A DNA stretch of 64,000 bases from Gari tellinella (GCA_922989275.2 OV277874.1:21192154-21256153), one strand, 5' to 3'; shown: positions 33,949 to 46,737, numbered from the stretch's first letter. Made by a program: numbers and translations. The notes: generated by a model not told the origin, from the letters alone.

Positions 33949-35026
33949 TTAACTCTTTCCCACATAGCATTATCTCTAGTATTGAATATAGGTGTCCACT
34001 TAAAGCAGGTTGAAAGTAAAGCAAAATGCGCTTTTAGCGCATTCTGCTTTACTTCAACCTGCTTTAAGCTATCATCTGCTAGAATATAGAAAATATTTTG
34101 TATTATACATATTTATGAATGTGTAAATTGGAACTATTTTCTTCAGGGCAAGAATAAACTGAATGCGCTAAAAGGCGCTTCTATGGGGGAAAGGGTTAAG
34201 CTACCTACATATAAATTGTCATGTTCACTGATGTCTCATCAAGATCCAAACTGTATGTAACAGTGATAAATTTTAATTTTCAATTTTAGTGTATCAAGGG
34301 CGAGAATATTATATTAACTATATTTTCCAATGTTTTTAACATTAATTTTAATCTTTCCTAGTGGTGTTTTAAAGTATATTTTAAGTGTATTTTCTTGAAT
34401 TCATTGCCATAGTAAGTAAGTAACAAGCTTTCTGCATGAGCCGCAGCTGTTGACGGAAGAAGTTGTAAAACTGATGTTTCATCAAATTTGATATGCATTT
34501 TCATAGCCTTAACCCATTCCCTTATAGAAGCGACTTTTAGCACATGCATTTTATTCATCTGTGAAGAAAATAGTTCCAAATTATACCGTAATGAATATGT
34601 GTCATATTTAATACTTTCCTTATTATAACAGGTAATAGCTTAAAGCAGGCTGAAAGTAAAGCAGAATGTGCCATATGGCGCATTCTGCTTTACTTTCAAC
34701 CTGCTTTAAGTAGTCACCTATTTCCAAAACTAGAAACAGGCTATCTAGTAATGGGTTAAACAGTCAATGCATTTCTTAACCCTTTACTCCATAGCCTGTT
34801 TCAGGTTTTGAAGACAAGTGACCACTTAAAGAAGGCTGAAAATAAAGCAGAATGAGTCTTAATGCATATTCTGCTTTACTTTCAGCCTTCTTTAAACTAT
34901 CATCTGCTAGAATATAGAAAATATTTCTTATAAATGTTCATGATTGTATAAATTGGAACTTTTTCTTCAGTAGAGGAATTAATTAGATGCGTTTGTTAAA
35001 AGGTATATCTATGGGGTAAAGGGTGA
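33949..35026. mobile_element. Three family A MITEs
   Basis: Copies at 33949-34199, 34509-34759 and 34776-35026. The first two are bounded by TTAA, all with core II. 34200-34508 between the first two is AT-rich with no feature seen. Confidence 0.7.
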
Positions 35027-35084
35027 ACTGTGGTCTTGGATTCATACAGTAATTCTTTCTATGTAGGAACTCATTTGTTTATAA

Positions 35085-35155
35085 TTTGCAATTAATGTAG
35101 ACCCTGATCAGAGTTCCCTTTGATCTTGGTCTACATTGATTGCAAATTATAAATC
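35085..35155. repeat. Isolated core I-type hairpin
   Basis: gcaattaatgtagaccctga and its complement around a short loop. A core I variant without recognisable B or L ends. Confidence 0.6.
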
Positions 35156-35339
35156 TGCAAGTGTAGTAGTTTGTGAGACTTTTAACAATTTTATTTAAAT
35201 ATTCCTAAAAACAGCCAAAAAGCAGTGTAAACTGATAAATTTCGCAACAGAAGAAAACGCATGGAAAAGATAACCCTGAATTTGAGATTACCGTAGTATT
35301 TTTCTGAAGCGATACATGTTCTGTAGTCTGTAACATCTA

Positions 35340-35526
35340 CAGTAAATCCTCTCTATTACAACCGCTAAATTGTGTTTATTACAGGTATAAGTGTCTGCTA
35401 AAAGCAAAGTGAGTGTAAAACAGAAAGCGAGCTTTCTGTTTAATGCTCACCTTGCTTAAAGTTGATACCTGTCTTTTATGCAGTCAATTGGCCTCCTTTT
35501 AGTGGTCGTAGAGAGAGGTTTTACTG
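35340..35526. mobile_element. Family D MITE (core II)
   Basis: Ends CAGTAAATCCTC and GAGGTTTTACTG beside TA. Shorter core II (35398-35462). Confidence 0.75.
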
Positions 35527-35589
35527 TAGTAAGAAATATGTGCCTTTCTTATATAGATGATCTCATTCCATTGTAAAACCATTAGCCTC

Positions 35590-36086
35590 TAAAGTCACAT
35601 AATTGCATCATTTACTAACAGTGTAATAGTGGAAAGTACACTTGTCCTATGCAAACAGTGAAGATCAAGATTAGAGGGCTCCTAAATCAGGGTCTGCAAT
35701 GTTTGTATTTTGCAAGCATTGTATAACAAACAAATATAAGCAGTTAACTGATAGTGTTCATTGAAGTTATGATAACTTGGAATTAAGTGGCTGCTTGTGT
35801 TTTTGTGATTTTAGACTTATATTTAACCCTTTACTCCATAGCATGTTTCTAGTTTTGAAGACAGGTGACCACTTAAAGCAGGTTGAAAGTAAGACAGAAT
35901 GTGCCTTAAGGCACATTCTGCCTTACTTTCAAACAGCTATAAACACCCATCTGCTAGGATATAGAAAACATTTCTTTTGATACATGTTTACCGGTATGAC
36001 TGTTTAAATTGTAAACATTTAAAAAAACTTTCGATGAAGACTTGGTGATGGCATGGAAAAATGTTTTATATGAGGGAAAGGTTTAA
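35590..36086. mobile_element. Family B fragment and family A MITE
   Basis: 35590-35745 has B flanks (gtacacttgtcctatgc) and one core I arm. 35823-36086 is a TTAA-bounded A copy with core II in which the usual Taaagcag reads aagacag. Confidence 0.6.
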
Positions 36087-36261
36087 CCTATGAATTTCTA
36101 TATATCGGTATATAACTCGCATACACTATGAGCATCTATAATCTATTACACTAAAATAAGAAAATATTGTACCCAAAAGAAAGGTGCAGATTCCTGTAGG
36201 AGCTGTCCAATCTTGATCTTCGGCCTTCAAAAAGTGTCAATATATGCTTACAGCGGTTTAT

Positions 36262-37172
36262 GGTCTCAACGTACCAATGCCACAACGTACCAGTCTCAAT
36301 GTACCATTTTTCTAGACTGAACGTACCACTATATAAAATTTATAGAAAATTATACAATAATTTTTAATAAAGAAATGGTTTATAATTATCCCCAATCTAA
36401 TTTGATTGATTTATGATATTTGTAGTTAAAAAATCCACACCTGATTGTAGAAAAAAACAAAGCAGATACGTCCATGTTGTATCTTTTTAAACTCATTGCA
36501 TGCTGGGGATGAAATTTTGACAACTTTTACAAAAGTGTAACTGTGTTATTGCAGATGAGAAGTCAACACAGCCTTTTATTTATGCTTTTCGGTGGATTAC
36601 CACGAAAAAGCAATGGATGACCAATCGCTTTTATTATGAATTTTTCCCGTAGGGCTCCCCAAGAATCGTAGTCAATCGTGTCTTATCGTTAAATTCCGGC
36701 AGTCCGATTTGTCGCGAATTACTCACCGGAAGAGCACGAATCCAAACTCGGGAACAAATAAGTGACGTCATTATACCGCCAACTGTCACGCACATGTGTT
36801 CGACATAAAACGTGGGGCTCAACACGGGATAAATAATGTACGTTCGCTTTCAATTTTTAAACAATTTCGTTTAAAAAGTGGCTTAAAAGCATAAATAAAT
36901 AGAATAACTGTGTTTTTTCAGTGTAAGATCGTGAACATCAGCCTGTTACATCGCCACTCGTGAAAATATTAACGTCTGATGTTCACTCAATGGATTAAAT
37001 TTCGATCTTACACTGAAAAAAACAGTTATCCTCTATATAGTAGGGTATATAAGTTTTTCTAGTCAATGTTCAATTATAGTTGTAATATTTTATTTTTTTT
37101 AAAATGGTACGTTCAGACTGAAAATGGTACATTGATGCAATGGTACATTAATGAAATGGTACGTTAAGACTA
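36262..37172. mobile_element. Element R: about 0.9 kb with inverted arrays of AACGTACCA
   Basis: The left end carries four AAYGTACCA motifs within 65 bp (36269-36330). The right end carries four in inverted order (37103-37165). An internal inverted pair (gatcttacactgaaaaaa-type, 36901-37030) forms a second stem. No ORF. Resembles a subterminal-repeat DNA transposon of unknown class. Confidence 0.55.
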
Positions 37173-37243
37173 GCTACCCTTACCGCAGGAGAGGGGTTAG
37201 AATATTGCCAACATAGCTTTTGAATAATTGCCTCTTACATATA

Positions 37244-37448
37244 CAGTAGAACCTCTCTATTACGACCACTAAAAAGAAGGCTAATTGTCTGTATAAAGGA
37301 CAGGCAACAGCTTAAAGCAACCTAAAAGTGAAACAGAAAGCTCCTGTAGGAGCTTTCTGTTTCACTTTCACATTGCTTTCAGCAGTCACCTGTCTTAAAC
37401 AACTAATATTTGACACAACTTAGTGGTCGTAATAGAGGGGTTCTACTG
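37244..37448. mobile_element. Family D MITE (core II)
   Basis: Ends CAGTAGAACCTCTC and GAGGGGTTCTACTG beside TA. Complete core II with apex ctcctgtaggag (37310-37382). Confidence 0.85.
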
Positions 37449-37527
37449 TATATACACATGCTTGAATTTAGCTTGTCAACATATACCTATGTTATTTATC
37501 TTTTGTATACATAATTACATATATTAT

Positions 37528-37932
37528 AGGGCTCCAGATAAGGGGAGTACATGTATGTACAGTAAAACCTCGCTATTACGACCACTAAATTATGTTAATT
37601 ATTAGGGTGTTTACGATAGGTGACCGCTTAAAGCAAGGTGACAGTGAAACAGAAAGCTCCTATTGGAGCTTTCTGTTTCACTGTAACCTTGCTTTAAGCT
37701 GTCACCTGTCTATTATACACTCAATTAGCCTTCGTTTTAGTGGTCGTAATAGCGAGGTTTTACTGTATATCAAAAATTAAAATCTTAATTTCTGCATTAA
37801 ACCCTATGGTGTCACTACTCATTAGAATCGTCTCGAAGAAATGATTCTAATGAGTAGTAACACCACAGGATTTGGTGCTGTTATAAGAGAGAAAATGTTG
37901 GATTTGTTCAGTTTACTCCCTCTTATCTGGAG
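37528..37932. mobile_element. Family C MITE with a nested family D
   Basis: C begins gggctccagataagg and resumes at 37768 with caaaaattaaaatc. A complete D with TA borders lies at 37560-37765 (core II apex ctcctattggag). Confidence 0.8.
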
Positions 37933-38013
37933 CCTTATAATAACCATGAAGCCTACACTGTACAAAACCAGAAATTCATCCATGTTTTACGGCTGACCCT
38001 GTGTAACCGCATT

Positions 38014-40108
38014 CAGGGCTCCAGATAAGGGGAGTATATCAAAAACTTAAATCTTTATTTCCGCATAAAACCCTATGGTGTCACTACTCATTAGAATCGT
38101 CTCGAAGAGATGATTCTAATGAGTAGTAACACCACAGGATTTGGTGCTGTTATAAGAGAGAAAATGTTGGATTTGTTCAGTTTACTCCCTCTTATCTGGA
38201 GCCATATATTAACCATAAAGCCTTCAATGAACAAAACCATAGATTCATCCATGTTTAACGGCTAACCCTGTGTAACCACATTTGTCTCTCAGAACTCGTT
38301 CAACCTTGAAACCTCAAATGGACACTTACTGGTACAATTACCAGTTTTCACTATTTAAGGTTTGTTAACTACAGTTGAAAAGTGTAGACTCCAAAGATAG
38401 AATGTAGAATTTTACGCTGTCTAAAGGGGCTCTTAGAGCCCCTTTAGACAGCATAAAAGTCTACATTCTATCTTTGGAAAACTATTCTTACGAACTTTAC
38501 GAGTCAATGTAATAATTCATATCTATATTGAGTTTTACTCTGTTTAAACTATGCCTTTTTATGTCTCAATTTTATTCAAAGTAGTTCCAGTTTATACAGT
38601 CATGAATATGCACCGTAAGAAATAGGTTCTATTTTCAGGCAGATATTTGCTTAAAGCAGGCTGAAAGTAAAGCCGAATGTGCCATGACGTCTGCCTTAAG
38701 GCACATTCTGCTTTACTTTCAACCTGCTTAAAGCTATCATCTACTAGGTTAAAGAAAATATTTTTTCATGGGACTTTTCTCATGGCTGTATAAAGAGGAA
38801 CTATTTTCTTCATAGGAGAAATAAATTAAAGAGGTAAAAAGGAATATTATGGAGTAATGGATTAAACTTATTCTGCAAGAGAAAGGTTTCCTTCTATGTC
38901 ATGATGTAAACAATCATCGTCGGCTTTTATTTTTAGAATTCATGATGTAAACCATCGTCATCTGCTTATATTTCTCGAATTTTAATTTTAGGTATTTTGA
39001 CTAAAGTAGTATTGAAATGAGTGGTGTCTGATCAGGATTGAAACTATTAGCAAATAATCATTCAGGGTTCTAGATAAGAGCATTATTTCAAAAATTAAAA
39101 TCTTTATTTCTGCAGTAAACCCTATGGTGTCACTACTCATTAGAATTGTCTCTTCAAGATGAGTCTAATGAGTAGTAACATCACAGGATTTGGTGCTGTT
39201 ATAAGAGAGAAAATGTTGGATTTGTTCAGTTTACCTCTTATCTGGAGCCATATAATAACCATGAAGCCTTCAATGAACAAAACCATAGATTCATCCATGT
39301 TTAACAGCTAACCCTGTGTAACCACATTTGTCTCTCAGAACTCGTTCAACCTTGAAACCTCAAATGGACATTTACTGGTACAATTACCAGTTTTCACTAT
39401 TTAAGGTTTGTTAACTACAGTTGAAAAGTGTAGACTCCAAAGATAGAATGTAGAATTTTACGCTGTCTAAAGGGGCTCTTAGAGCCCCTTTAGACAGCAT
39501 AAAAGTCTACATTCTATCTTTGGAAAACTATTCTTACGAACTTTATGAGTCAATGTAATAATTCATATCTATATTGAGTTTTACTCTGTTTAAACTATGC
39601 CTTTTTATGTCTCAATTTTATTCAAAGTAGTTCCAGTTTATACAGTCATGAATATGCACCGTAAGAAATAGGTTCTATTTTCTGGCAGATATTCGCTTAA
39701 AGCAGGCTGAAAGTAAAGCCGAATGTGCCATGACGTCTGCCTTAAGGCACATTCTGCTTTACTTTCAACCTGCTTAAAGCTATCATCTATTAGGTTAAAG
39801 AAAATAGTTTTTCATGGGACTTTTCTCATGGCTGTATAAAGAGGAACTATTTTCTTCATAGGAGAAATAAATTAAAGACGTCAAAAGGAATATTATGGAG
39901 TAATGGATTAAACTTATTCTGCAAGAGAAAGGTTTCCTTCTATGTCATGATGTAAACAATCATCGTCGGCTTTTATTTTTAGAATTCATGATGTAAACCA
40001 TCGTCATCTGCTTATATTTCTCGAATTTTAATTTTAGGTATTTTGACTAAAGTAGTATTGAAATGAGTGGTGTCTGATCAGGATTGAAACTATTAGCAAA
40101 TAATCATT
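38014..40108 (+). repeat. Recent tandem duplication, 2 x about 1,046 bp
   Basis: Unit 1 about 38014-39062, unit 2 about 39063-40108. Identity is very high, with only scattered differences such as ttgctt/tcgctt. Each unit starts in a family C element (distinct variant cacaggatttggtgctg) and holds a B-type MITE with a different core and a decayed A. A third C copy follows at 40109. Confidence 0.9.
38331..38500. mobile_element. B-type MITE with an unrelated palindromic core (core IV); duplicate at +1046
   Basis: The flanks read as a family B end (aacctcaaatggaca, ctatttaaggtttg). The palindrome has arms ccaaagatagaatgtaga and gctgtctaaaggggctc, unlike core I. The second copy's palindrome is at 39441-39531. 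Confidence 0.65.
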
Positions 40109-40290
40109 CAGGGTTCTAGATAAGAGCATTATTTCAAAAAATAAAATCTTTATTTCTGCATTAAACCCTTTAGTGTCACTACCCATTAAAATCCTCTCAA
40201 AGAGACGATTCTAATGAGTAGTAACACCATAGGGTTTAATGCAGAAATAAGTGAGAAAATGCTGGATTTGTTCAGTTTACTCCCCTTTAT
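40109..40290. mobile_element. Family C MITE
   Basis: Starts cagggttctagataag, with core III palindrome around 40195. The right end has decayed (ttatctgaaac). Confidence 0.65.
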
Positions 40291-40474
40291 CTGAAACTTT
40301 TGTTCTCGGGGATAGAGCGGTGAAAGGGGTTGACCCTCCTCTTGTGATGCCCCTTTCAGACTCCTTGCAAATTATGTCGTCTTATCCAAATTTCGTCCAT
40401 TCCATCTCCATCATACTGGTGCTTCTCGAGTGCATTACAATGAATAAAAGGGTTAAAAAGAATGGTTGTGATAA

Positions 40475-40636
40475 TTAAGGTAGCAGCCCCCTAATGAGAT
40501 TGGGCCGATGATGGTCAAAATGGTAGAAAAATTGGCAATTCTAGTCGACAAACTGGCCTAAAGTATTAATTATTACTGACTGTCAGTTGATGGAAATGGC
40601 CGATTGACCAATCTCATTAGAGGTGAGCTACCTTAA
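40475..40636. mobile_element. TTAA-flanked MITE with ends GGTAGC
   Basis: TTAAGGTAGCA...TGCTACC-like inverted ends with inner arms taatgagattgg / ccaatctcatta. TTAA at both borders. Fragments of the same ends appear near 30830 and 46280. Confidence 0.65.
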
Positions 40637-40639
40637 ATA

Positions 40640-41000
40640 CTGATAACAGTTAGGTCGTGCTATAAGGACCACTCAATAAAAGCTCCATAGTACATATCTA
40701 ATGTATTTCTCCATCATCCACTGTACAGTCATGAATATACATATAGGAAATATTTCCTAGCAGGTTGTAGCTTAAAGCAGGCTGAAAGTAAAGCAGAATG
40801 CAATCTAAGACACATTCTGCTTTATTTTCAACCTGCTTTAAGTGGTCATCTGTATTCAAAACTAGAAATATACTATAGCCTATTTTCAGTTTTGAATTCA
40901 GATGACCACATAAAGCAGGTTTCAATGAAAACAGAATGCTTCTCAAGGAGCATTCTACTTTAGTTTCAATCTGTTTTAAGCTACCATCTGGAAAGATACT
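40640..41000. mobile_element. Decayed family A halves
   Basis: Two core II palindromes (40769-40843 and 40911-40984) with partial A flanks. Preceded by an inverted pair gaccactcaa whose partner lies near 41630. Confidence 0.5.
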
Positions 41001-41107
41001 GGAAATGCCTTCTATGTTTCATGTTCTGGTCTTCCTTGGTGGGGACTGCACACCATAGTGTAGCAATAGTGACGGTGCAATACGACATATATTAATGGAG
41101 TAACAAG

Positions 41108-41597
41108 TTAACTCATTGAGCCCTAGTGACACATATATGTGTCCTTTACCAACAGTGCATCTGTGAAGAGTACACTTGTGGTATGCAAACAGTGAAGAGT
41201 CTGATCAGAGGGCTCCTGCAGGAGCCCTCTGATCAGACACTTCACTGTTTGTAAGTTTTCAATATATTACCAAAAACAACTATAAATAGTCCAAAATGAG
41301 CAAGCCTTAACCCTTTACCTGATAGCCTATTTCTAGTACTTAAGATAGGAGACTACTTAAAGCAGGTTGAAAGTAAAGCAGAATGCGCCTTAGGGCCCAT
41401 TCTGCTTTACTTTCAACCTGCTTTAAGCTATCATGTGCTATAATATAGAAAATATTCCCTATAATACATTTTCGTTACTGATTAAAACGGAACTATTTTC
41501 TTCAGCGGATGAATAAATCATATCCGCTAAAAATTGGGTAAAGGGTTAAATGCAAACTAGAAACATCCATTGGAAGTTTCGGGTGGTAATGAGTTAA
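41108..41597. mobile_element. Family B MITE with a nested family A
   Basis: B has TTAA ends and a core I palindrome 41185-41252. A is inserted at TTAA 41307-41549 in the B right flank, which resumes with gcaaactagaaacatcc. Confidence 0.8.
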
Positions 41598-41800
41598 TTT
41601 GTCTTACACCCAGTCTTAGTTATGTCGTAGGTTGAGTGGTCCTTATAATGGGACTTTTATTTTTCTTCTTCTAGAGCTCCTACGATAATGTATATCCTTG
41701 TTAAAAATGTTTTTTATGCTTCAAATAATAAAGATTAACTTGGAAATACTGTTTCCTTAGTAGATATTTTTCAACCCACAGATATTGTGTTATGTATTTA

Positions 41801-42029
41801 CAGAGCTGCCATAAACTGATCATAAAAATCCAAAGATTTCAAATTTTCAGACATAATTTTACTAATCGTAAATGGTCTGTTTCTTGTTTTGAATACACAT
41901 GACCGCTTAAAATAGGTTGAAAGTAAAGGCGCATTCTGCTTTACTTTCAGCCTGTTTTAAGCTACGATCTGCTAGGATAAAAATCCGAATACTTACTCTT
42001 AGGAAAAATTCGGAGAAATGGCAGCCCTG
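41801..42029. mobile_element. Family M MITE with core II
   Basis: Ends CAGAGCTGCCATAAAC and GGAGAAATGGCAGCCCTG. Core II partly shortened (41908-41960). Confidence 0.7.
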
Positions 42030-42087
42030 CATTTACCCCTTCCCTGCCCAATGGTGCAAACAGTTTGAATTATGATCAGACACCTGT

Positions 42088-42330
42088 AGGGTCAGTCGTC
42101 CAGTGGTAGGACCCTCGCCTTGGAAGCGAAAGGTGCCTGGTCCGAGCCCTGTCAGGATCACTGGAATTTTGCTGAGCAAAAAATAAACCCTACATTGCTC
42201 CACTTCACCCAGGTGAACGAAATGGGTACCTGTGAGGGAAAGAAGTCATTGTGCCATGGCTGAAACTTGCAACGTATGTAAATAGCCAACTTGTGACTCG
42301 ATGATCAGGGAGGTAATGTAAAAGTCGGTA
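42088..42330 (+). mobile_element. tRNA-derived SINE
   Basis: tRNA-like head 42090-42162. A box gtccagtggtaggacc, anticodon stem ctcgc/gcgaa with loop cttggaa, B box-like ggtccgagccctg. A SINE body follows (ctcgatgatcagggaggtaa). Not a complete tRNA because the acceptor stem is poor. Confidence 0.65.
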
Positions 42331-42428
42331 GAATACGATTTACGTAAATGAATACTTTATAAACTCACACCTTTACCTTTAGTATGAGGCTAGTAACTGT
42401 GCCAAACTGTTCAATACTCATTGCAGTA

Positions 42429-42919
42429 TTAAAGCGACTCGCAACCAGATGGTGCATTTGCAAAAATAAAAGAAAAACTCAAATATAACCAAAAGGGTAG
42501 CATTATCGTGCATCTGGCATTGGAAAAATAAGACCAGTCTAAAAACACCCTCTGGAAAAGTCTTCAAATCTTAGTTTTTTAGATATTTTCCATCGTTTTA
42601 TCCATAGCGTCGAAAGACGCTATAGAAATTGATCACGGGCTCAGACATAAACCCAAGTCGAATTATGTAGTTGTATGTACTCTCCATCGCTTCACACTGA
42701 AATAAGTTAAATCGACCACAGATATATGAATAGTTCCGTGGCCCAGTGGTTTCCTTATTTTGCCTTCTGTCCGCCCATGCCAGGTTCGAATCCAACAAAA
42801 GCTAAAAAAAAATTTCTTCATGAAATTCATTTTTTTAAACAGAGTTTCTTATCCTAAACTAATTCTTACCCGTTAATATAAGCGTTTGAAACATTTTTAC
42901 AAATTACTATTTTTAATTA
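42429..42919 (+). mobile_element. Family H element (TTAA end, internal tRNA-like segment), 3' truncated
   Basis: Left end TTAAAGCGACTCGCAACCAG. Internal sequence matches 62197-62742 throughout, including a tRNA-like part (42733-42800) with a perfect B box GGTTCGAATCC. The right inverted end is missing. Confidence 0.7.
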
Positions 42920-43099
42920 GACGATTTGATTATCTTCAACGAGAGCTCGGCAAGCGGTACATTATACGCCCACTGGCAAAGAAATATATAGTTTTATCAA
43001 AATTTATTCTAATCTGTAGACTCTTAGAGCTCCGAGAGCATAAACAATACTGAAATACAGCCTTTTCTAGCTTATCTGAGTACACAAACGGCAGATAAC

Positions 43100-43855
43100 T
43101 CAACAAAATGATCCGATTTAAATAATAATCAACCCTTTCATGAACTTATACTTCTATAATTATACTGTGGGCAAACATAATCAAAATCCATTCAAAACGG
43201 TAGTTACCAAGTGTGTTAACACTGTCAAATAAGCCTTTGAGTACACCATGGGCATATAACTCTGAAACGAAATATCAAATAAATCTCAAACTTGACTCAG
43301 CTTCAGATTTTGATGCAAATAACCTTTCTGTGAAGTTTCATTAATAATCTTTCAAATAGTTTTCCAAGAAAACTTTGGACAAGCTTTTTATAGCACATCA
43401 AGGGCAGATAACTAACGAACGAACAAATGAAACTCAATCTCGACTCAGCTTTAGATCTTGATGCATATAACATTTGTGTGAAGTTTCATTAATAACCCTC
43501 CAATAGTTTTCCCAGAAAACTCCAGACAAGCTTTTTATAGCATATTTGAGTACATCAAGGGCAGATAACTCTGTAACGAAAAATCAAATGAACCTCAAAC
43601 TCGACTCAGCTTTAGATCTTGATGCATATAACATTTGTGTGAAGTTTTATTAATATCCCTCAAATACTTTTCCAAGAAAACTCCAGACAAGCTTTTTATA
43701 GCAAATTTGAGTACATCAAGGGCATTTGTGTAAAGTTTCATCAATAACCATGTAATTGTTTCCTGGAAAAACTCCGGACAAACAAAATGTTGACGGACGA
43801 ACAAACGAACAGGGCGACGCCAATATACGACCACCTTTAGAGGTTGGCGTATAAA
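43100..43855. mobile_element. Family I-type long repeat
   Basis: Internal block of about 165 bp repeated three times (gcatataacatttgtgtgaag, gacaagctttttatag). Ends with acggacgaacaaacgaac and a stem cgccaatatacgacc / ggttggcgtat. Confidence 0.55.
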
Positions 43856-44017
43856 AATAGAAACAGGCTTTGGGGTAATGCTTCTGCCATGCCCCTCCAA
43901 CAGCTATTCACTCTTTACCCCATAGCCTGTTTCTACTAGTATCAATTATAGATGACCACTAAAAGCAGATTGAAAGTAATGCAGAATGCCCCTTAAGGCA
44001 GAGCACACTGAACTGAT

Positions 44018-45626
44018 TTCAACTGTGTACCCCATAGAATGTTTCTAGTTTCGAGATAGGTGACCACTTAAAGCAGGTTGAAAGTAAAGCAGAATGCACC
44101 TTCAGGAACATTCTGCTTTAATTTCAGCCTGCTTTAAGCTGCTATCTGCTAGAATATTGAATTATAATACATATTCATGACTGTATAAATTCATGACTTT
44201 TTTCCTCAATGGATGAATAAGTAACAAGAGGGCCTGAAGGCCCTGATATCGCTCACCTCTTATACTGAAGCCCGATAGCTTTACCTTTCTGTTTCACTCG
44301 TTTTAATCTAAATCCATTCAAACTTGTAGTATAGCATGTAAACAATTTTGATATACAACCTCATAATTCTAGTATAGTAGAGTACATCAAGGGCAGATAA
44401 CTAGAGCCTAAATTGAAATGAGGCCTTTTCTAGCATGACAAAGTATATCAAGGGCAGATAACTATTGCCACAATGATTAGATTTCAACAATAATTGCACT
44501 CCTTTGCAAATATAATCAAAATCCATTGAAAACTGTAGTTGCAAGAGTGTAAACCCTGTTAGATAATTATGACATTTTCAGCCATTCAAGGGCAGATAAC
44601 TCTTGACCTATTAGTTTGATTTCAACCATAATCTCACTTATTACAACTCTTATGGTAATATACAATCTGAGTAAATTTGAAAAAGACTGGATAAAAATTG
44701 TGGCGGCTAGAGTATAAACACTGTTAAATATGGCATTTTCAGCATTCAAAGGTAGATAACTCTTGACCTATGTGTCTGATTACAACTATAATCAAACTCA
44801 TTTGAACTCTTGTGGTCATATACAATCTGAGCAAGTTTGAGAAAGATTGTATAAAAATTGTGGCCTCTAGAGTGTAAACACCGTTAAATAAGGCATTTTC
44901 AGCAATTCCAAGGTAGACAACTCTCGACCTATTAGTCTGATTTCAACCATAATCAATCTCATCTGAACTCCTATAGTCATATTGATTTTGAGTAAGTTTG
45001 AGATAAATTGGATAAAAATTGTGGCCTCTAGAGGGTAAACACTGTTAAATATGGCATTTTCAGCAATTCAAAGGTAGATAACTCTTGACCAATTAGTCAG
45101 ATTTCAACCATAATCGAACTCATATGGTAATATACAATCTGAGCAAGTTTTAGAAAGATTGGATAAAAATTGTGGCCTCTAGTGTAAACATTGTTAAATA
45201 TAGCATTTTTCAGCAATTCAAAGGTAGATAACCCTTGACCTATTAGTCAGATTTCAATCATAATCGAACTCATCTGAACTCTTATGTTAATATACAATCT
45301 GAGCAAGTTTTAGAAAGATTGGATAAACATTGTGGCCTCTAGAGTGTAAACATTGTTAAATATAGCAATTTCAGCAATTCAAAGGTAGATAACTCTTGAC
45401 CTATTGGTCAGATTTCAACCGTAATCAAACTCATCAGAACTCTTATGGTAATATACAATCTGAGCAAGTTACAGAAAGTTTGGATTAAAATTGTGGCCTC
45501 TAGAAAATAAACACTAAAATTGTTGACGACGAACGACGGACATTCAAGGATTGCAAAAGCTCACCCTGAGCTAGCGCAGGTGAGCTATAAAGTGCTAAAA
45601 GGGGCTTCTATGAAGTAAAGGGTTGA
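44018..45626. mobile_element. Family A MITE split by a family I repeat
   Basis: A left part with core II (44065-44140), then family I from 44226 (caagagggcctgaaggccct stem, atcgctcacc) to 45594 (gagctagcgcaggtgagcta). The A right end tgctaaaaggggcttc follows. Confidence 0.65.
44560..45520. repeat. Six tandem blocks of about 165 bp inside family I
   Basis: Repeated units begin ggcattttcagcaattcaa and contain gataactcttgacctatta and tgtggcctctagagtgtaa. The same array recurs at 53030-53815. Confidence 0.8.
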
Positions 45627-45676
45627 TATTAGAAGATTGCTTTTATGTCCATATACTTTAAAATATGATACAGGCA

Positions 45677-46279
45677 TTAACCCTTTACCCCATAGTTTGT
45701 TTCTAGTTTTGAACACAGAGAACTACTTAAAGCACATTCTGTTTTACTTTTAGCCTGCTTTAAGACATTATGTTCTAGGATTTCGAGAATATTTCTTATG
45801 GTAAAGTTTCACGACAGTATAAATTTGAACTATTTTCTTCAGTGGAGGAATAAATTATAGGCGTAAAAATGTGTATTTATGGGGTAATGGGTTAAATGCC
45901 AGTGTCAAAGGTTACCCCTGACAAAATGTCACTGATCCAGATATAAACTGTTTGCAAATGAGTGTGGCAGGGCTTGACTGCAATAATTTGATGAAAATAT
46001 TTAAAGATGGTAAGTGGTAGTTGTAAGTTTAACCCATTACCCATAAATACACATTTTTACGCCTTTAAATGTTTCCTTCACTAAAGAAAATACTTCCAAT
46101 TTATACAGTCATGAATATGTTCTATAATATGTATTTTCAGTATTCTAGCAGATGGTAGCTTAAAGCAGGCTGAAAGTAAAGCAGATTGCGCCTTAAGGCG
46201 CATTCTGCTTTCCTTTCAACCTGCTTTTAGTGGTCAACTATCCTTCAATACTAGAAACAGGCTATGGGGTAATGGGTTC
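45677..46279. mobile_element. Two family A MITEs
   Basis: 45677-45895 (core lost its left arm) and 46029-46279 (complete core II 46157-46231, right TTAA changed to TTCA). Confidence 0.7.
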
Positions 46280-46365
46280 AGGTTGATGACCTCTAATGAG
46301 ATGTTGGTCAATATTGGTACTCTATGGAGAGTGATCAACCATTCTCGTCAACCATCGATCTGCAT

Positions 46366-46559
46366 GGCTACAGATAAGAGGGAGTAAACTGTTCAATTCA
46401 AACATTTCTCACTTATTTCAGCACCAAATCCTATGGTGTTACTACTCAATAGAATCGTCTCGAAGAGACGATTCTAATGAGTGGTAACACCATAGAGTTT
46501 AATGCAAGAGTAAAGATTTTAATTTAGATTCTGAAATACTCCCCTTATCTGGAGCCCTG
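46366..46559. mobile_element. Family C MITE
   Basis: Core III palindrome 46436-46492 near perfect. Right end cttatctggagccctg; left end degraded. Confidence 0.75.
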
Positions 46560-46737
46560 GGTCTGTTCAAAACTAAGTTAAATGATGGTTCAGAGCGGAC
46601 GACCAGTTGACAAAATGTTCTATTAGCAATTTTGGTCCAATTCATTTGTGGTTCCTCAACCTTTATCCCTTCCACCCAAGTCATCAGTACCTATCTGTTA
46701 AAAGCTTATGCAGAGCTGCCTTTTCTCTGGATTTTGT

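Noticed and set aside
42088..42162. Functional tRNA (anticodon TGG) gene
   Set aside because: Acceptor stem does not pair well and a SINE body follows; called a SINE head instead.
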